The translations under genes were made by a program, and so were the position numbers. Below are positions 17,140-25,294 of a DNA stretch of 64,000 nucleotides, piece by piece. The stretch's first letter is position 1; each line of letters opens with the position of its first letter. Source of the DNA: Aquabacterium humicola (GTDB taxonomy: Bacteria > Pseudomonadota > Gammaproteobacteria > Burkholderiales > Burkholderiaceae_C); assembly GCF_030167915.1 (NCBI RefSeq), contig NZ_JARGNB010000001.1, positions 186,001 to 250,000 of the forward strand. Reading direction: 5' to 3'. Below the pieces are notes generated by a model. That model worked only from the letters and a program-made list of their open reading frames with translations. It was not told the DNA's origin and did not search any database.

Positions 17140-18383
17140 GTGAGGTTCTCCTGAGGTTCGGGCAACGCATGCCGCTGGCGCAGCAGCGTCTCGAGGCAGT
17201 GCTCGCGGATGCCGTAGAAGCGCTTGAGCTCGTCGATCTGCGACAGCACGGGCGCCGGCGCGGCCGGGTGCGCACGCTTGACCGCGAGGATCATCTTGTT
17301 CTTGTTGGTGTGCTCCAGCGAGATGAACTCGAACACCTGCGTGTGATAGCCGCAGGCCTCGAGCCACAGCGCACGCAGGCCGTCGGTCAGCATCTCGGCC
17401 TGCTGGCCCAGGTGCACGCCGTGCTGCAGGATGGGCTTCAGCGGATGCGGCTGCAGCAGCTGCGGGCGGATCTGCTTGTGGCAGCACGGCGAGCACAGGA
17501 TGATGCTGGCGCCGCCGCGCAGGCCGAGGTCGATCGCCAGGTCGGTCGCGGTGTCGCAGGCGTGCAGCGCGATCATCACGTCCAGCGGCTGCGGCTGCCA
17601 CCGGGCGAGGTCGCCCTGCTCGAAGTGCAGGCCCTGCAGGCCGAGCTTCGCGGCGGCCGCGTTGCCGAGCGCCACCATGTCCGGCCGCAGCTCGACGCCG
17701 GTGACGTCGGCGGCAAGGCCGCGCTGGGTGGTCAGCCAGTCGTGCACGCCGAAGGTCAGGTAGCCCTTGCCGCTGCCGAAGTCCATCACCCGCAGCCGCT
17801 GCGCGTCCTTCAGCGGCGAGTCCTCGAGCGCGTGCGCGAAGACCTCGACGAACTTGTTGATCTGCTTCCACTTGCGCGCCATCGCAGGCACCAGCTGGTG
17901 TTCGGCGGTGGTGACGCCGAGCTCGGCGAGGAAGGGGCGCTCGAGGGACAGCCAGCGCTTCTTCTCGCGGTTGTGCGCAGCGGGTGCGGCGGCCGGCCCC
18001 GGCGTGTCGCCGGCCGGGGTGCGGCGATGCAAGGTGGCCTGGCCGCGCTGCGTGATCACCAGCTCCAGCTCGGCGCCGTCCAGGTGCAGGTGCGCATGGC
18101 GAAAGCCCTGGGCGCCGAGCAGCTGCGCCAGCAGCGCCGGCAGCTCCGCCGGCGCCTGGTTCTTCGTGATGTCCTTGGTCGCGTGCCGGTAGACCAGCTG
18201 CAGCTGGACCTCGCCGCGCAGCGTTACCGGGCGCAGCAGCACGCGCTGCAGCGAAGTGTCCGGTCCGCGGTACTTGGCGAGCGATCCGCGCAGCAGCGTG
18301 CCGTCGGCCAGGGCGGCGAGCAGGTGCTCGATGAACTGCGGCAGGGCGGCGGCAGGGGTCGGTGGATCGGCGGGAGAACTCAT
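17136..18383 (-). CDS. SAM-dependent methyltransferase (METTL25/Methyltransf_32-like)
   Basis: A 415-residue protein. The Rossmann motif I is VMDFGSGKGYLTFGV (about 210), and the later LHACDTATDLAIDLG and CSPCCHKQI stretches match the group related to eukaryotic RRNAD1/METTL25. The N-terminal ~150 residues form a separate domain with TKDITKNQ. The start at 18383 overlaps the stop of the TetR gene. Its substrate may be RNA or protein; no bacterial function is well established. Confidence 0.83.
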   Translation of the reverse strand: MSSPADPPTPAAALPQFIEHLLAALADGTLLRGSLAKYRGPDTSLQRVLLRPVTLRGEVQLQLVYRHATKDITKNQAPAELPALLAQLLGAQGFRHAHLHLDGAELELVITQRGQATLHRRTPAGDTPGPAAAPAAHNREKKRWLSLERPFLAELGVTTAEHQLVPAMARKWKQINKFVEVFAHALEDSPLKDAQRLRVMDFGSGKGYLTFGVHDWLTTQRGLAADVTGVELRPDMVALGNAAAAKLGLQGLHFEQGDLARWQPQPLDVMIALHACDTATDLAIDLGLRGGASIILCSPCCHKQIRPQLLQPHPLKPILQHGVHLGQQAEMLTDGLRALWLEACGYHTQVFEFISLEHTNKNKMILAVKRAHPAAPAPVLSQIDELKRFYGIREHCLETLLRQRHALPEPQENLT

Positions 18384-19060
18384 GGCGTGCGCGGCCGGGC
18401 GGGGCGCTTCATTGTCGCCGTGGCGGCCGGGGGCTGTTTGAGCAGCGTCGCGAACAGGCGCTCGACGACCTCCTGCAGCGCCGCCTCGGCCGACCGGCCG
18501 TCGTGCTGTGCGCGCCAGTGCACCAGCGCGTTGAGCGCGCCGTTCAACGCCGCGGCCAGCGCCTCCGCGCGCTGCGTCGCGGCGGCGCCTTGCGGCTGCA
18601 ACAGCGCCAGCACGGCCTGGCGCAGCTGCGCGAAGCCGTGGCTGTCGTCCAGCGCCTGCCACTCGGCGGCGCCGAGCACCGCGGGGGCATCGATCAGCAG
18701 CACCTGGCGCGGACCCGGCTGCGCGACCGCAGCGATCCAGGCCAGCGCGCCGGCGACGAGCTGCCGGGCCGGATCGGCGATGCCGTCGGCGGCCGCGTCG
18801 ATGGCCTCCGCGAGGTCCGCATGCACCGCGTCGCAGACGGCGACGAAGAGGTCCCGCTTGTCGCGGAAGTGGTGGTACAGCGCGCCGCGCGTCAGCCCGG
18901 TGGCGGCGAGCAGGCCCTCGGTCGAGGTCTTCGCGTAGCCGTCGCGCTCGAACAGCCGGCGCGCCTCGGCGACCAGCCGGGCGCGCGACTGCAGGCCCTG
19001 CTCGATGCGGCGGTTCGGGCGCTGCGGACGGTCCGGCGCGGGTGCTTCCTTGTTTGACAT
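18380..19060 (-). CDS. TetR-family transcriptional regulator
   Basis: A 226-residue regulator. The helix-turn-helix lies at about 25-75 (TSTEGLLAATGLTRGALYHHF), and the rest is the helical ligand domain of a TetR protein. It is divergent from a VOC-family gene, and two operator-like palindromes lie in the 82-base gap; one overlaps its own start codon, as expected for autorepression. It heads an operon with the methyltransferase and HD-GYP genes through 4-base overlaps. Confidence 0.92.
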   Translation of the reverse strand: MSNKEAPAPDRPQRPNRRIEQGLQSRARLVAEARRLFERDGYAKTSTEGLLAATGLTRGALYHHFRDKRDLFVAVCDAVHADLAEAIDAAADGIADPARQLVAGALAWIAAVAQPGPRQVLLIDAPAVLGAAEWQALDDSHGFAQLRQAVLALLQPQGAAATQRAEALAAALNGALNALVHWRAQHDGRSAEAALQEVVERLFATLLKQPPAATATMKRPARPRTP

Positions 19061-19106
19061 ACAGGCTGTACGTATCTACGATTCGATCAAGCATACAGTC
19101 TGTATG
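19058..19106. promoter_or_regulatory. Paired TetR-type operators
   Basis: CATACAG-T-CTGTATG at 19092-19106 is a perfect palindrome with 7-bp arms. CATACAG-G-CTGTACG at 19058-19072 is the same site with one mismatch and covers the regulator's start codon. Their centres are 34 bases apart. This placement fits simultaneous repression of both divergent genes. Confidence 0.82.
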
Positions 19107-19142
19107 TAAGTCGTCGCGACCGTCAATCCGAGGAGACCACCG

Positions 19143-19574
19143 ATGGCCCGCCTGCTGTCCGCCTACCCGTTGATCACCACGCCACAGCTCTTCGCCTGCC
19201 GCGACTTCTACCGGCGCCATTTCGGCTTCGAGGTCGGCTTCGAGGCGAGCTGGTTCGTCTGGCTGACCCGGGGCGCTGACGACGGTGCCGTCGCGCTCGC
19301 CTTCATGCACCCGGAGCATCCGTCGAGGCCGCCCGGCCCCGAGCCCTTCGACGGTCGCGGCCTGCTGCTGACGCTGCAGGTCGACGACGCGGAGGCCGAA
19401 GCCACGCGCCTGGCCGCCGCCGGCGTCGCCATCACCTACCCGCTGAGCACCGAGCCCTGGGGCCAGAAGCGTTTCCAGGTGATCGATCCGGCCGGCCTGG
19501 CACTGGACATCGTCGAGCAGGTCGAGCCCGCGGCGGGCTACTGGGCGCGCTACCCGGTGCCGGCCGGCGCCTGA
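19143..19574 (+). CDS. VOC-family (glyoxalase/bleomycin-resistance fold) protein
   Basis: A 143-residue protein with two beta-alpha-beta-beta-beta modules (LITTPQLFACRDFYRRHFGF and LLLTLQVDDAEAEATRLAAAG). It resembles glyoxalase/extradiol-type small VOC proteins, which bind a metal and small electrophiles or antibiotics. It is divergent from the TetR gene and 36 bases from the perfect operator, so it is the most likely regulated target. Ligand unknown. Confidence 0.88.
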   Translation: MARLLSAYPLITTPQLFACRDFYRRHFGFEVGFEASWFVWLTRGADDGAVALAFMHPEHPSRPPGPEPFDGRGLLLTLQVDDAEAEATRLAAAGVAITYPLSTEPWGQKRFQVIDPAGLALDIVEQVEPAAGYWARYPVPAGA

Positions 19575-19643
19575 CGCGCCGGGGCGAATACCTGCCCGGG
19601 CCCGTTACGGCCGCGGCTTGAAACACCGCCGGACGGGTGCTAG

Positions 19644-19661
19644 GCTGTATATCCATACAGC
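19644..19661. promoter_or_regulatory. Inverted repeat with TetR-like half-sites upstream of PhnB-like gene
   Basis: GCTGTAT and ATACAGC are perfect 7-bp arms around a 4-base spacer. The half-sites are those of the operators at 19058-19106 but in the opposite order. It stands 73 bases before the next gene. It might be a variant site for the same regulator. Confidence 0.5.
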
Positions 19662-19734
19662 ACTTGCTGACCGCCGCAGCGTCCCGGGCCGGGCCTGCGG
19701 CGTTTCCCTTCCCGCGGCCCACGAGGATTTCCGC

Positions 19735-20223
19735 ATGAGCACGAAGACGAAGAAGGTTCCCCCCATTCCCGCTGGCTACTCCAGCGTCACCCCGTACCTG
19801 ACGATCAAGGGCGCCGCCGCCGCGATCGACTTCTACAAGAAGTCCTTCGGTGCCGAGGAAGTGATGCGCATGCCGATGCCCGACGGCTCGATCGCCCATG
19901 CCGAGATCCGCATCGGCGGCTCGGTGATCATGCTGCACGACGAGAACCCGCAGTGGAACGCGCTGAGCCCGACGACCGTCGGCAACTCGTCGTCGAGCAT
20001 CATGCTGTACGTGAACGACTGCGACGCGGTGTTCAACCGCGCGGTCGCCAACGGCGCCACCGTGACGATGCCGGTGGCCGACCAGTTCTACGGCGACCGC
20101 TGCGGCAACGTCACCGACCCCTTCGGCCACAAGTGGTGCATCGCGACGCACATCGAGGAACTGACGCCGGAAGAGATCGGCGCCCGTGCGCAGAAGATGT
20201 TCGCGGAAGCGCCGAAGGGCTGA
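19735..20223 (+). CDS. PhnB-like VOC-family protein
   Basis: A 162-residue protein of the PhnB/YdcF-type glyoxalase superfamily. Typical features are the opening SSVTPYLTIKGAAAAIDFYK, the FGAEE loop, MLHDENP and the late DPFGHKWCIATH. The ATG at 19735 has GAGG upstream; a longer extension has no conserved residues. It lies just after the related VOC gene, but the 160-base gap holds its own inverted repeat. Function unknown beyond the fold. Confidence 0.88.
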   Translation: MSTKTKKVPPIPAGYSSVTPYLTIKGAAAAIDFYKKSFGAEEVMRMPMPDGSIAHAEIRIGGSVIMLHDENPQWNALSPTTVGNSSSSIMLYVNDCDAVFNRAVANGATVTMPVADQFYGDRCGNVTDPFGHKWCIATHIEELTPEEIGARAQKMFAEAPKG

Positions 20224-20236
20224 ACCCGGCGCCGGC

Positions 20237-21106
20237 TCAGTGAAGCCCGAGGCGCTCGCGCGCCTCGGCCGGCGTCGCGATGTCGCGGCCGGCGTTGCGC
20301 GCGCAGCGCGCCAGCGCCTCGATCATCGGGCCGTTGCCGCGCGCGCGTTCGCCGCCCGGCAGGTAGAAGCTGTCTTCCAGCCCGGTGCGCAGCATGCCGC
20401 CCAGCTCGGCGACACGCTGGTGCACCGGCCAGATCTCGGCGCGGCCGATCAAGGTGGCCTGCCACACGGCGCCGGGCGCGAGGTACTTCGGCAGCAGCGC
20501 CAGCAGCTCGGCGTCGCAGGGCATGCCGGAGGCCACGCCCATCACGAAGTTGTATTCGGGGATGCCACTGAACATCCCGGCCTTCAGGTACATGCCGACC
20601 GAGCGCACGATGCCGACGTCGAAGCATTCGAACTCCGGATGCGTATGCGTCTCGGCCATCACGTCGAGCATCGCCTGGATCTTCGCCACCGGGTTGTCGA
20701 AGACCATCGGCGGCCAGGCCCACTGGCCGTCTTCCTTCAGCTTCAGGTAGTTCAGGCTGCCGGCATTGCAGGCGGCGATCTCGGGCTTGACGCGGCGGAT
20801 GCAGGCCACCGGGCCCGAGATGTCCTTGCCGACGACGCCGGTCGTCAGGTTGATGATCACGCCGGGGCACGCGGTGCGGATCGCGCCGATGACCTCTTCG
20901 GCGACGTCCGGGTCCCAGCTCGGCAGGTGGCCCTGGCCCTCGGCCTGCTGGCGCAGGTGCACGTGCATGATGGCCGCGCCGGCATCGAACGCGGCACGCG
21001 CCTCGGCCGCCATCTCGGCGGGCGTCACCGGCACCGGATGCTGCTTCGGGTTGGTCAGCACGCCGGTCAGCGCGCAGGTGAGGATGGCTTTGTCGGACGT
21101 GCTCAT
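20237..21106 (-). CDS. BKACE-family beta-keto acid cleavage enzyme (DUF849)
   Basis: A 289-residue TIM-barrel protein of the BKACE family (3-keto-5-aminohexanoate cleavage enzyme, Kce). The metal-binding His pair is in IMHVHLR, and the family stretches INLTTGVV, EFECFDVGIVR and the late YLPGGERARGN are present. Known members condense a beta-keto acid with acetyl-CoA and cleave it to acetoacetate and a new acyl-CoA. It is the last gene of the terpene-type operon, overlapping the biotin subunit by 4 bases (ATGA). Substrate here is inferred to be a keto acid from that route. Confidence 0.88.
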   Translation of the reverse strand: MSTSDKAILTCALTGVLTNPKQHPVPVTPAEMAAEARAAFDAGAAIMHVHLRQQAEGQGHLPSWDPDVAEEVIGAIRTACPGVIINLTTGVVGKDISGPVACIRRVKPEIAACNAGSLNYLKLKEDGQWAWPPMVFDNPVAKIQAMLDVMAETHTHPEFECFDVGIVRSVGMYLKAGMFSGIPEYNFVMGVASGMPCDAELLALLPKYLAPGAVWQATLIGRAEIWPVHQRVAELGGMLRTGLEDSFYLPGGERARGNGPMIEALARCARNAGRDIATPAEARERLGLH

Positions 21107-23193
21107 GCGGTTTGCTCCTCGGGGGCCAGCTCGACCAGCAGCGCGCCGGCGCTGACCGCGTCGCGCGGCGCGACATGCACCGCCGCGACGGTGCCGGCGG
21201 TGCCGGCGACCAGCCACATTTCCATCTTCATCGCCTCGACGCTGGCCAGCGGCTGGCCGGCTTCGACGCGGTCGCCGGCGCGCACCAGCAGCTGCGCGAC
21301 GAGTCCGGCCACCGGCGCGCAGGCGCGGCGCGGGTCGTCCGATGCGGCCTGCACCGGCAGCGCGGACGGTTCCTCGAAACGGAACACCGCGCCGTCGTGC
21401 ACGATGTGCAGCACCGCGGCGCCATCCGACGAGGCCGCGGGCTGCTCGACCACCAGCCAGCGGCGGCGCACGCCGGCCTGCTCGATCACCAGGCAGCGGC
21501 CGTCGCGCTCGATGACCCGCAAAGTGAGCGTGTCTCCGTTCGTCGCGACGTCCACCGCGCCGCCGCCGCGCGGCGTCACGCGCAGCCGGCGCTGCTCGCC
21601 ATCGCAAACCAGCGTCAGGTCGAAGGAGGCGGTGCCGGCAGACCGCAGCAGGCCGCCGGCGCTGCCGGCAGACCGCAGGCCGCCGGCGCTGCCGGCAGAC
21701 CGCAGGCCGCCGGGGCTGCCGGCGGGTCGCAGCAGGCCGTCGCCCGACGCCCGCAGCAGCGCGGCGACCCGCCATGCGTCATCGCCGGCGCGCGGCCGCT
21801 GCAGCAGCGGTTCGCCATCCGCTGCCCACTGGTCGATCAGCGTCGTGTGCAGACGCGCCTGTGCGAAGTCCGGATGGCGCAGCAGGTCGCGCAGGAAGCG
21901 GCCGTTGTTCGCCGGGCCGACCAGCGGCAGGTCTTCCAGCGCAGCCGACAGGCGCCGGATCGCATCGCCGCGGTTGCGGCCGTGCACGATCAGCTTGGCG
22001 ACCATCGGGTCGTAGTACGGACCGATCTCGCCGCCCTCGACGATGCCGGCGTCGATGCGCAGCGAATCGCGCAGCGCGCCGCCGGGATTCGCCGCCTGCA
22101 GCGCGGCCTCGGGTCGCCAGTGCAGCACACGTCCGGTCTGCGGCGCGAAGCCCGCGTACGGGTCCTCGGCATACAGCCGGACCTCGATCGCGTGGCCGTC
22201 CAGCCGCACGTCGGACTGCTGCAGCGGCAGCGGCTCGCCGGCCGCGACGCGCAGCTGCCACTCGACGAGGTCCAGCCCGGTCACGCATTCGGTGACCGGA
22301 TGCTCGACCTGCAGCCGGGTATTCATCTCGAGGAAGTAGTGCCGGTGCTGCGCATCGACGATGAACTCGACCGTGCCGGCACCGACATAACCCACGGCCA
22401 GCGCCGCGGCCACCGCGTCGGCGCCCATGCGCGCGCGCAGCGTGGCATCGACGATCGGCGACGGCGCTTCTTCGATCACCTTCTGGCGACGCCGCTGCGC
22501 AGTGCAGTCGCGTTCGCCGAGGTGGATCGCGTTGCCATGGCGGTCGGCGAAGACCTGGATCTCGATGTGGCGGCCGTGCTCGATCAGGCGCTCCAGCATC
22601 AGCCGGCCGTCGCCGAAGGCGCTCTCGGCCTCGCGTCGCGCACCGGCCAGCGCCGCGACGACGTCATCGCCCGAGCGCACCAGCCGCATGCCGCGGCCGC
22701 CGCCGCCGGCGACGGCCTTGACTAGCAGCGGATAGCCCATCACCTCCGCCTCGCGGCGCAGGCGTTCGTCCGATTGTTCGTCGCCGAGGTAGCCCGGCGC
22801 GCAGGGCACGCCGGCTTCGAGCATGCGGCGCTTCGCGGCGGCCTTGTGGCCCATCGCATCGATGGCCGATGGCGGCGGCCCGATGAAGACCAGGCCGGCT
22901 TCGGCGCAGGCGGCGGCGAAGTCCGCGCGTTCGGACAGGAAGCCATAACCCGGATGAAGCGCGTCCGCACCGGTGGCACGGGCGGCGGCGAGCACCGCGT
23001 CGATCTTCAGGTAGGACTCGGCCGCCGGTGCCGGACCGAGGCGCACCGCCTCGTCGGCCAGGCGCACGTGCGGCGCCTGCGCATCGGCATCGCTGTACAC
23101 CGCCACCGTGCGGTAGCCGAGCGCACGCGCCGTGCGGATCACCCGGCACGCGATCTCGCCGCGGTTGGCGATCAGGATCTTGTGGAAGCTCAC
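21103..23193 (-). CDS. atuF: Acyl-CoA carboxylase biotin-containing alpha subunit (probable geranyl-CoA carboxylase alpha)
   Basis: A 696-residue protein. The biotin carboxylase domain is at 1-450 (ILIANRGEIACRV, GGGGRGMRLV ATP loop, EMNTRLQVEHPVTE), then a BT linker domain, and a C-terminal biotin carrier with the biotinylated Lys in VEAMKMEM. The linker contains four copies of a Gly/Ser/Ala-rich repeat that makes it longer than relatives. Together with the carboxyltransferase gene upstream it would carboxylate geranyl-CoA or methylcrotonyl-CoA. Gene order with AtuC/D/E homologues favours the geranyl-CoA form, but methylcrotonyl-CoA cannot be excluded. Confidence 0.85.
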   Translation of the reverse strand: MSFHKILIANRGEIACRVIRTARALGYRTVAVYSDADAQAPHVRLADEAVRLGPAPAAESYLKIDAVLAAARATGADALHPGYGFLSERADFAAACAEAGLVFIGPPPSAIDAMGHKAAAKRRMLEAGVPCAPGYLGDEQSDERLRREAEVMGYPLLVKAVAGGGGRGMRLVRSGDDVVAALAGARREAESAFGDGRLMLERLIEHGRHIEIQVFADRHGNAIHLGERDCTAQRRRQKVIEEAPSPIVDATLRARMGADAVAAALAVGYVGAGTVEFIVDAQHRHYFLEMNTRLQVEHPVTECVTGLDLVEWQLRVAAGEPLPLQQSDVRLDGHAIEVRLYAEDPYAGFAPQTGRVLHWRPEAALQAANPGGALRDSLRIDAGIVEGGEIGPYYDPMVAKLIVHGRNRGDAIRRLSAALEDLPLVGPANNGRFLRDLLRHPDFAQARLHTTLIDQWAADGEPLLQRPRAGDDAWRVAALLRASGDGLLRPAGSPGGLRSAGSAGGLRSAGSAGGLLRSAGTASFDLTLVCDGEQRRLRVTPRGGGAVDVATNGDTLTLRVIERDGRCLVIEQAGVRRRWLVVEQPAASSDGAAVLHIVHDGAVFRFEEPSALPVQAASDDPRRACAPVAGLVAQLLVRAGDRVEAGQPLASVEAMKMEMWLVAGTAGTVAAVHVAPRDAVSAGALLVELAPEEQTA
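21631..21744 (-). repeat. In-frame tandem repeat, units of 30, 27, 27 and 30 bp
   Basis: Four copies lie head to tail inside the carboxylase alpha gene. The two central 27-base copies (21661-21687 and 21688-21714) differ at one base; the outer copies carry a 3-base insertion each. All lengths are multiples of three, so the frame is kept and the protein gains repeated GLRSAGSAG-type units in the linker between BC and BCCP parts. Confidence 0.9.
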
Positions 23194-23194
23194 C

Positions 23195-23266
23195 TTGGCC
23201 CCCTACGGCGCTGCGCGCCGGTCCCCCCGAGGGGGGCCGAGCGCCTTCGGAACGGCCGGGCGGCGC
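23195..23266. repeat. GC-rich intercistronic hairpin element
   Basis: A gap of 73 bases between two operon genes contains a C-run/G-run palindrome (CCCCCCGAGGGGGG at 23223-23236) flanked by the GC-rich ACGGCGCTGCGCGCCG and GAGCGCCTTCGG stretches. It resembles a short intergenic repeat I recall in Comamonadaceae-type genomes. There is no T-run, so a classical terminator is unlikely; it could affect mRNA stability. Confidence 0.55.
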
Positions 23267-24112
23267 TCATTGCGGCGCCCACGACGGCTTGCGCCTGGCG
23301 ATGAAGGCCCGCGTGCCTTCCTGGCCCTCGGCACTCTGCAGCGCCTGCGAGAACACCGCCGCCGCTTCGTCGATCAGCAGGGCCGGCCGCTCGAAGCGCG
23401 CTTTCGCCAGCAGCCGCTTCGTGGCGGCGAGCGCCTGCGGCGCGCACTGCAGGATCTCGTCGACGATGCGCGCCAGCGCCAGCGGCAGCTCGGCCGGGCC
23501 GTGCACCTCGTGCACCAGGCGCAGGGTCAGCGCTGCGTGCGCACCCAGCTTCGCACCGGTGACGGCCAGGCGCTTTGCTTCCGAGTAACCCAGGCGCTCG
23601 ACCAGGAAGGCCGCGATCTGCGCCGGCACGACGCCGAGCGAGGTCTCCGGCAAGCGGAACTGCGCCGTCGGCGACGCCAGCACGACGTCGGCGACGCAGG
23701 CCAGCCCGAAGCCGCCGCCCATCACCGTGCCCTCGACAAGTGCCACCACCGCGAGCCCCGTGTCGGCGTAGGCGACGCACAGTTCGCCGAACGCCGCGTT
23801 GACGGCGGCCATCGGGTCGCGCGCGCCGCTATCCGGATCGGCCGGCCGCAACCGGGCCGCGGCCATGTCCTTGATGTCGCCGCCGGCGCAGAAGTGGCCG
23901 CCCGCGCCACGCAGCACCATCACGCGGGCGCCGCCGGATTCCGCCTCGGCCAGCACCGCGCGCAGGTCCTGCACCATCTGCAGGGACATGGCGTTGCGGC
24001 ACTCCGGCCGGTTCAGCGTCACCAGCCAGACGCCCCGCGTCGCCGCGCCCGCACCCGGCTGCGACAGCGCGGCATCGCGCTCGACCAGCAGCGTCTCGTA
24101 CGCGGCCGGCAT
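23267..24112 (-). CDS. atuE: Enoyl-CoA hydratase family, probable isohexenylglutaconyl-CoA hydratase
   Basis: A 281-residue crotonase. LNRPECRNAMS and GGHFCAGGDIKDMA form the first half of the oxyanion site, and GTVMGGGFGLACVADVVLAS the second; ETSLGVVPAQIAAFLVERLG carries the region of catalytic acid residues. The GDIKDMA signature and position between the AtuD- and AtuF-like genes fit AtuE, which hydrates the carboxylated isohexenylglutaconyl-CoA. LiuC-type methylglutaconyl-CoA hydratase is the alternative. One base separates it from the dehydrogenase gene. Confidence 0.8.
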   Translation of the reverse strand: MPAAYETLLVERDAALSQPGAGAATRGVWLVTLNRPECRNAMSLQMVQDLRAVLAEAESGGARVMVLRGAGGHFCAGGDIKDMAAARLRPADPDSGARDPMAAVNAAFGELCVAYADTGLAVVALVEGTVMGGGFGLACVADVVLASPTAQFRLPETSLGVVPAQIAAFLVERLGYSEAKRLAVTGAKLGAHAALTLRLVHEVHGPAELPLALARIVDEILQCAPQALAATKRLLAKARFERPALLIDEAAAVFSQALQSAEGQEGTRAFIARRKPSWAPQ

Positions 24113-24113
24113 C

Positions 24114-25268
24114 TCAGTGCGCGCCCTTCGGCAGCGTGCCTTCGAGCTTGCAGATGATGCCCAGCATCACCTCGTCGGCGCCGCCGCCGATCGAGCCCAG
24201 GCGCGTATCGCGGTAGGCCATCGACACCGGGTTGTCCCAGGTGAAGCCCATGCCGCCCCAGTACTGCAGGCAGCAGTCGGCGACTTCGCGCGACAGCCGG
24301 CCGGTCTTCAGCTTGGCCATCGAGGCGAGCTTGGTGACGTCCTGGCCGCCGATGTAGAGCTCCACGGCCTTCCAGGTCAGCGCGCGCAGGCACTCGACCT
24401 CGGTGCGCAGCTCCGCAAGTCGGAAATGCACGACCTGGTTGTCGAGGATGCTCTTGCCGAAGGCCTTGCGTTCGCGGGTGTACTCGATCGTCGCGTCGAT
24501 GATGCGGTCGAGCCCGCGCAGCGCCGAGGCCGCGCACCACAGCCGCTCCTCCTGGAACTGCATCATCTGCAGCATGAAGCCCAGGCCCTCCTGGCCGACG
24601 ACGTTGCGCTTGGGCACGCGCACGTTGTCGAAGAACAGCTGGGCGGTATCCGACGAGTTCATGCCGATCTTCTTGATCTTCTGCTTGTCGATGCCGCGCG
24701 CATCCATCGGCACCATGATCAGGCTCTTGTTCTTGTGCGCCGGGCCGTCGCTGGTGTTCGCCAGCAGGCAGCACCAGTCGGCCTGCAGGCCGTTGGTGAT
24801 CCACATCTTGCTGCCGTTGATCACGTAGTCGCCGTCGACCACCTTCGCGGTCGTCTTCACCGCCGCGACGTCCGATCCGCCGCCCGCTTCGCTGACGCCG
24901 ATGCAGCCCACCATCTCGCCGGCGATCGCCGGCATCAGGAACTCGCGCTTGAGCTCCTCCGAGCCGAAGCGCGCGAGCGCCGGCGTGCACATGTCGGTCT
25001 GCACGCCGATGGACATCGGCACGCCGCCGCAATGGCAGTTGCCGAGCGCCTCGGCCATCACCATCGAGTACGAGAAGTCGAGGCCGAGGCCGCCGTATTC
25101 CTCGGGGTACTTGATGCCCAGCATGCCCAGCGCGCCGAGCTTCTTGAAGACCTCGTGCGCGGGGTAGATCTCCGCCGCTTCCCACGCGGGCACGTGCGGG
25201 TTGAGCTCCTTCTCGACGAACCGGGTCACCGTGTCGGCGATCTGGCGGTGTTCTGCGGTCAGCTTCAT
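24114..25268 (-). CDS. atuD: Acyl-CoA dehydrogenase, probable citronellyl-CoA dehydrogenase
   Basis: A 384-residue flavoprotein. The opening (LTAEHRQIADTVTRFVEKEL, then NPHVPAWE) is characteristic of AtuD-like proteins. GCIGVSEAGGGSDVAAVKT and the MWITNG segment form the FAD/substrate pocket, and the C-terminal QYWGGMGFTWDNPVS segment lies near the active site. It would oxidise citronellyl-CoA to geranyl-CoA, passing electrons to ETF. The start at 25268 is set by the conserved opening. It lies between the carboxyltransferase and hydratase genes in the same order as in the Pseudomonas atu cluster. Confidence 0.82.
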   Translation of the reverse strand: MKLTAEHRQIADTVTRFVEKELNPHVPAWEAAEIYPAHEVFKKLGALGMLGIKYPEEYGGLGLDFSYSMVMAEALGNCHCGGVPMSIGVQTDMCTPALARFGSEELKREFLMPAIAGEMVGCIGVSEAGGGSDVAAVKTTAKVVDGDYVINGSKMWITNGLQADWCCLLANTSDGPAHKNKSLIMVPMDARGIDKQKIKKIGMNSSDTAQLFFDNVRVPKRNVVGQEGLGFMLQMMQFQEERLWCAASALRGLDRIIDATIEYTRERKAFGKSILDNQVVHFRLAELRTEVECLRALTWKAVELYIGGQDVTKLASMAKLKTGRLSREVADCCLQYWGGMGFTWDNPVSMAYRDTRLGSIGGGADEVMLGIICKLEGTLPKGAH

Positions 25269-25294
25269 GGCCGTGTCTCCTGGGGTCGTTGTGT

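Noticed and set aside
21631..21744. CRISPR-like array in the carboxylase gene
   Set aside because: The repeats are directly adjacent without unique spacers and lie in frame in a coding gene; this is a minisatellite.
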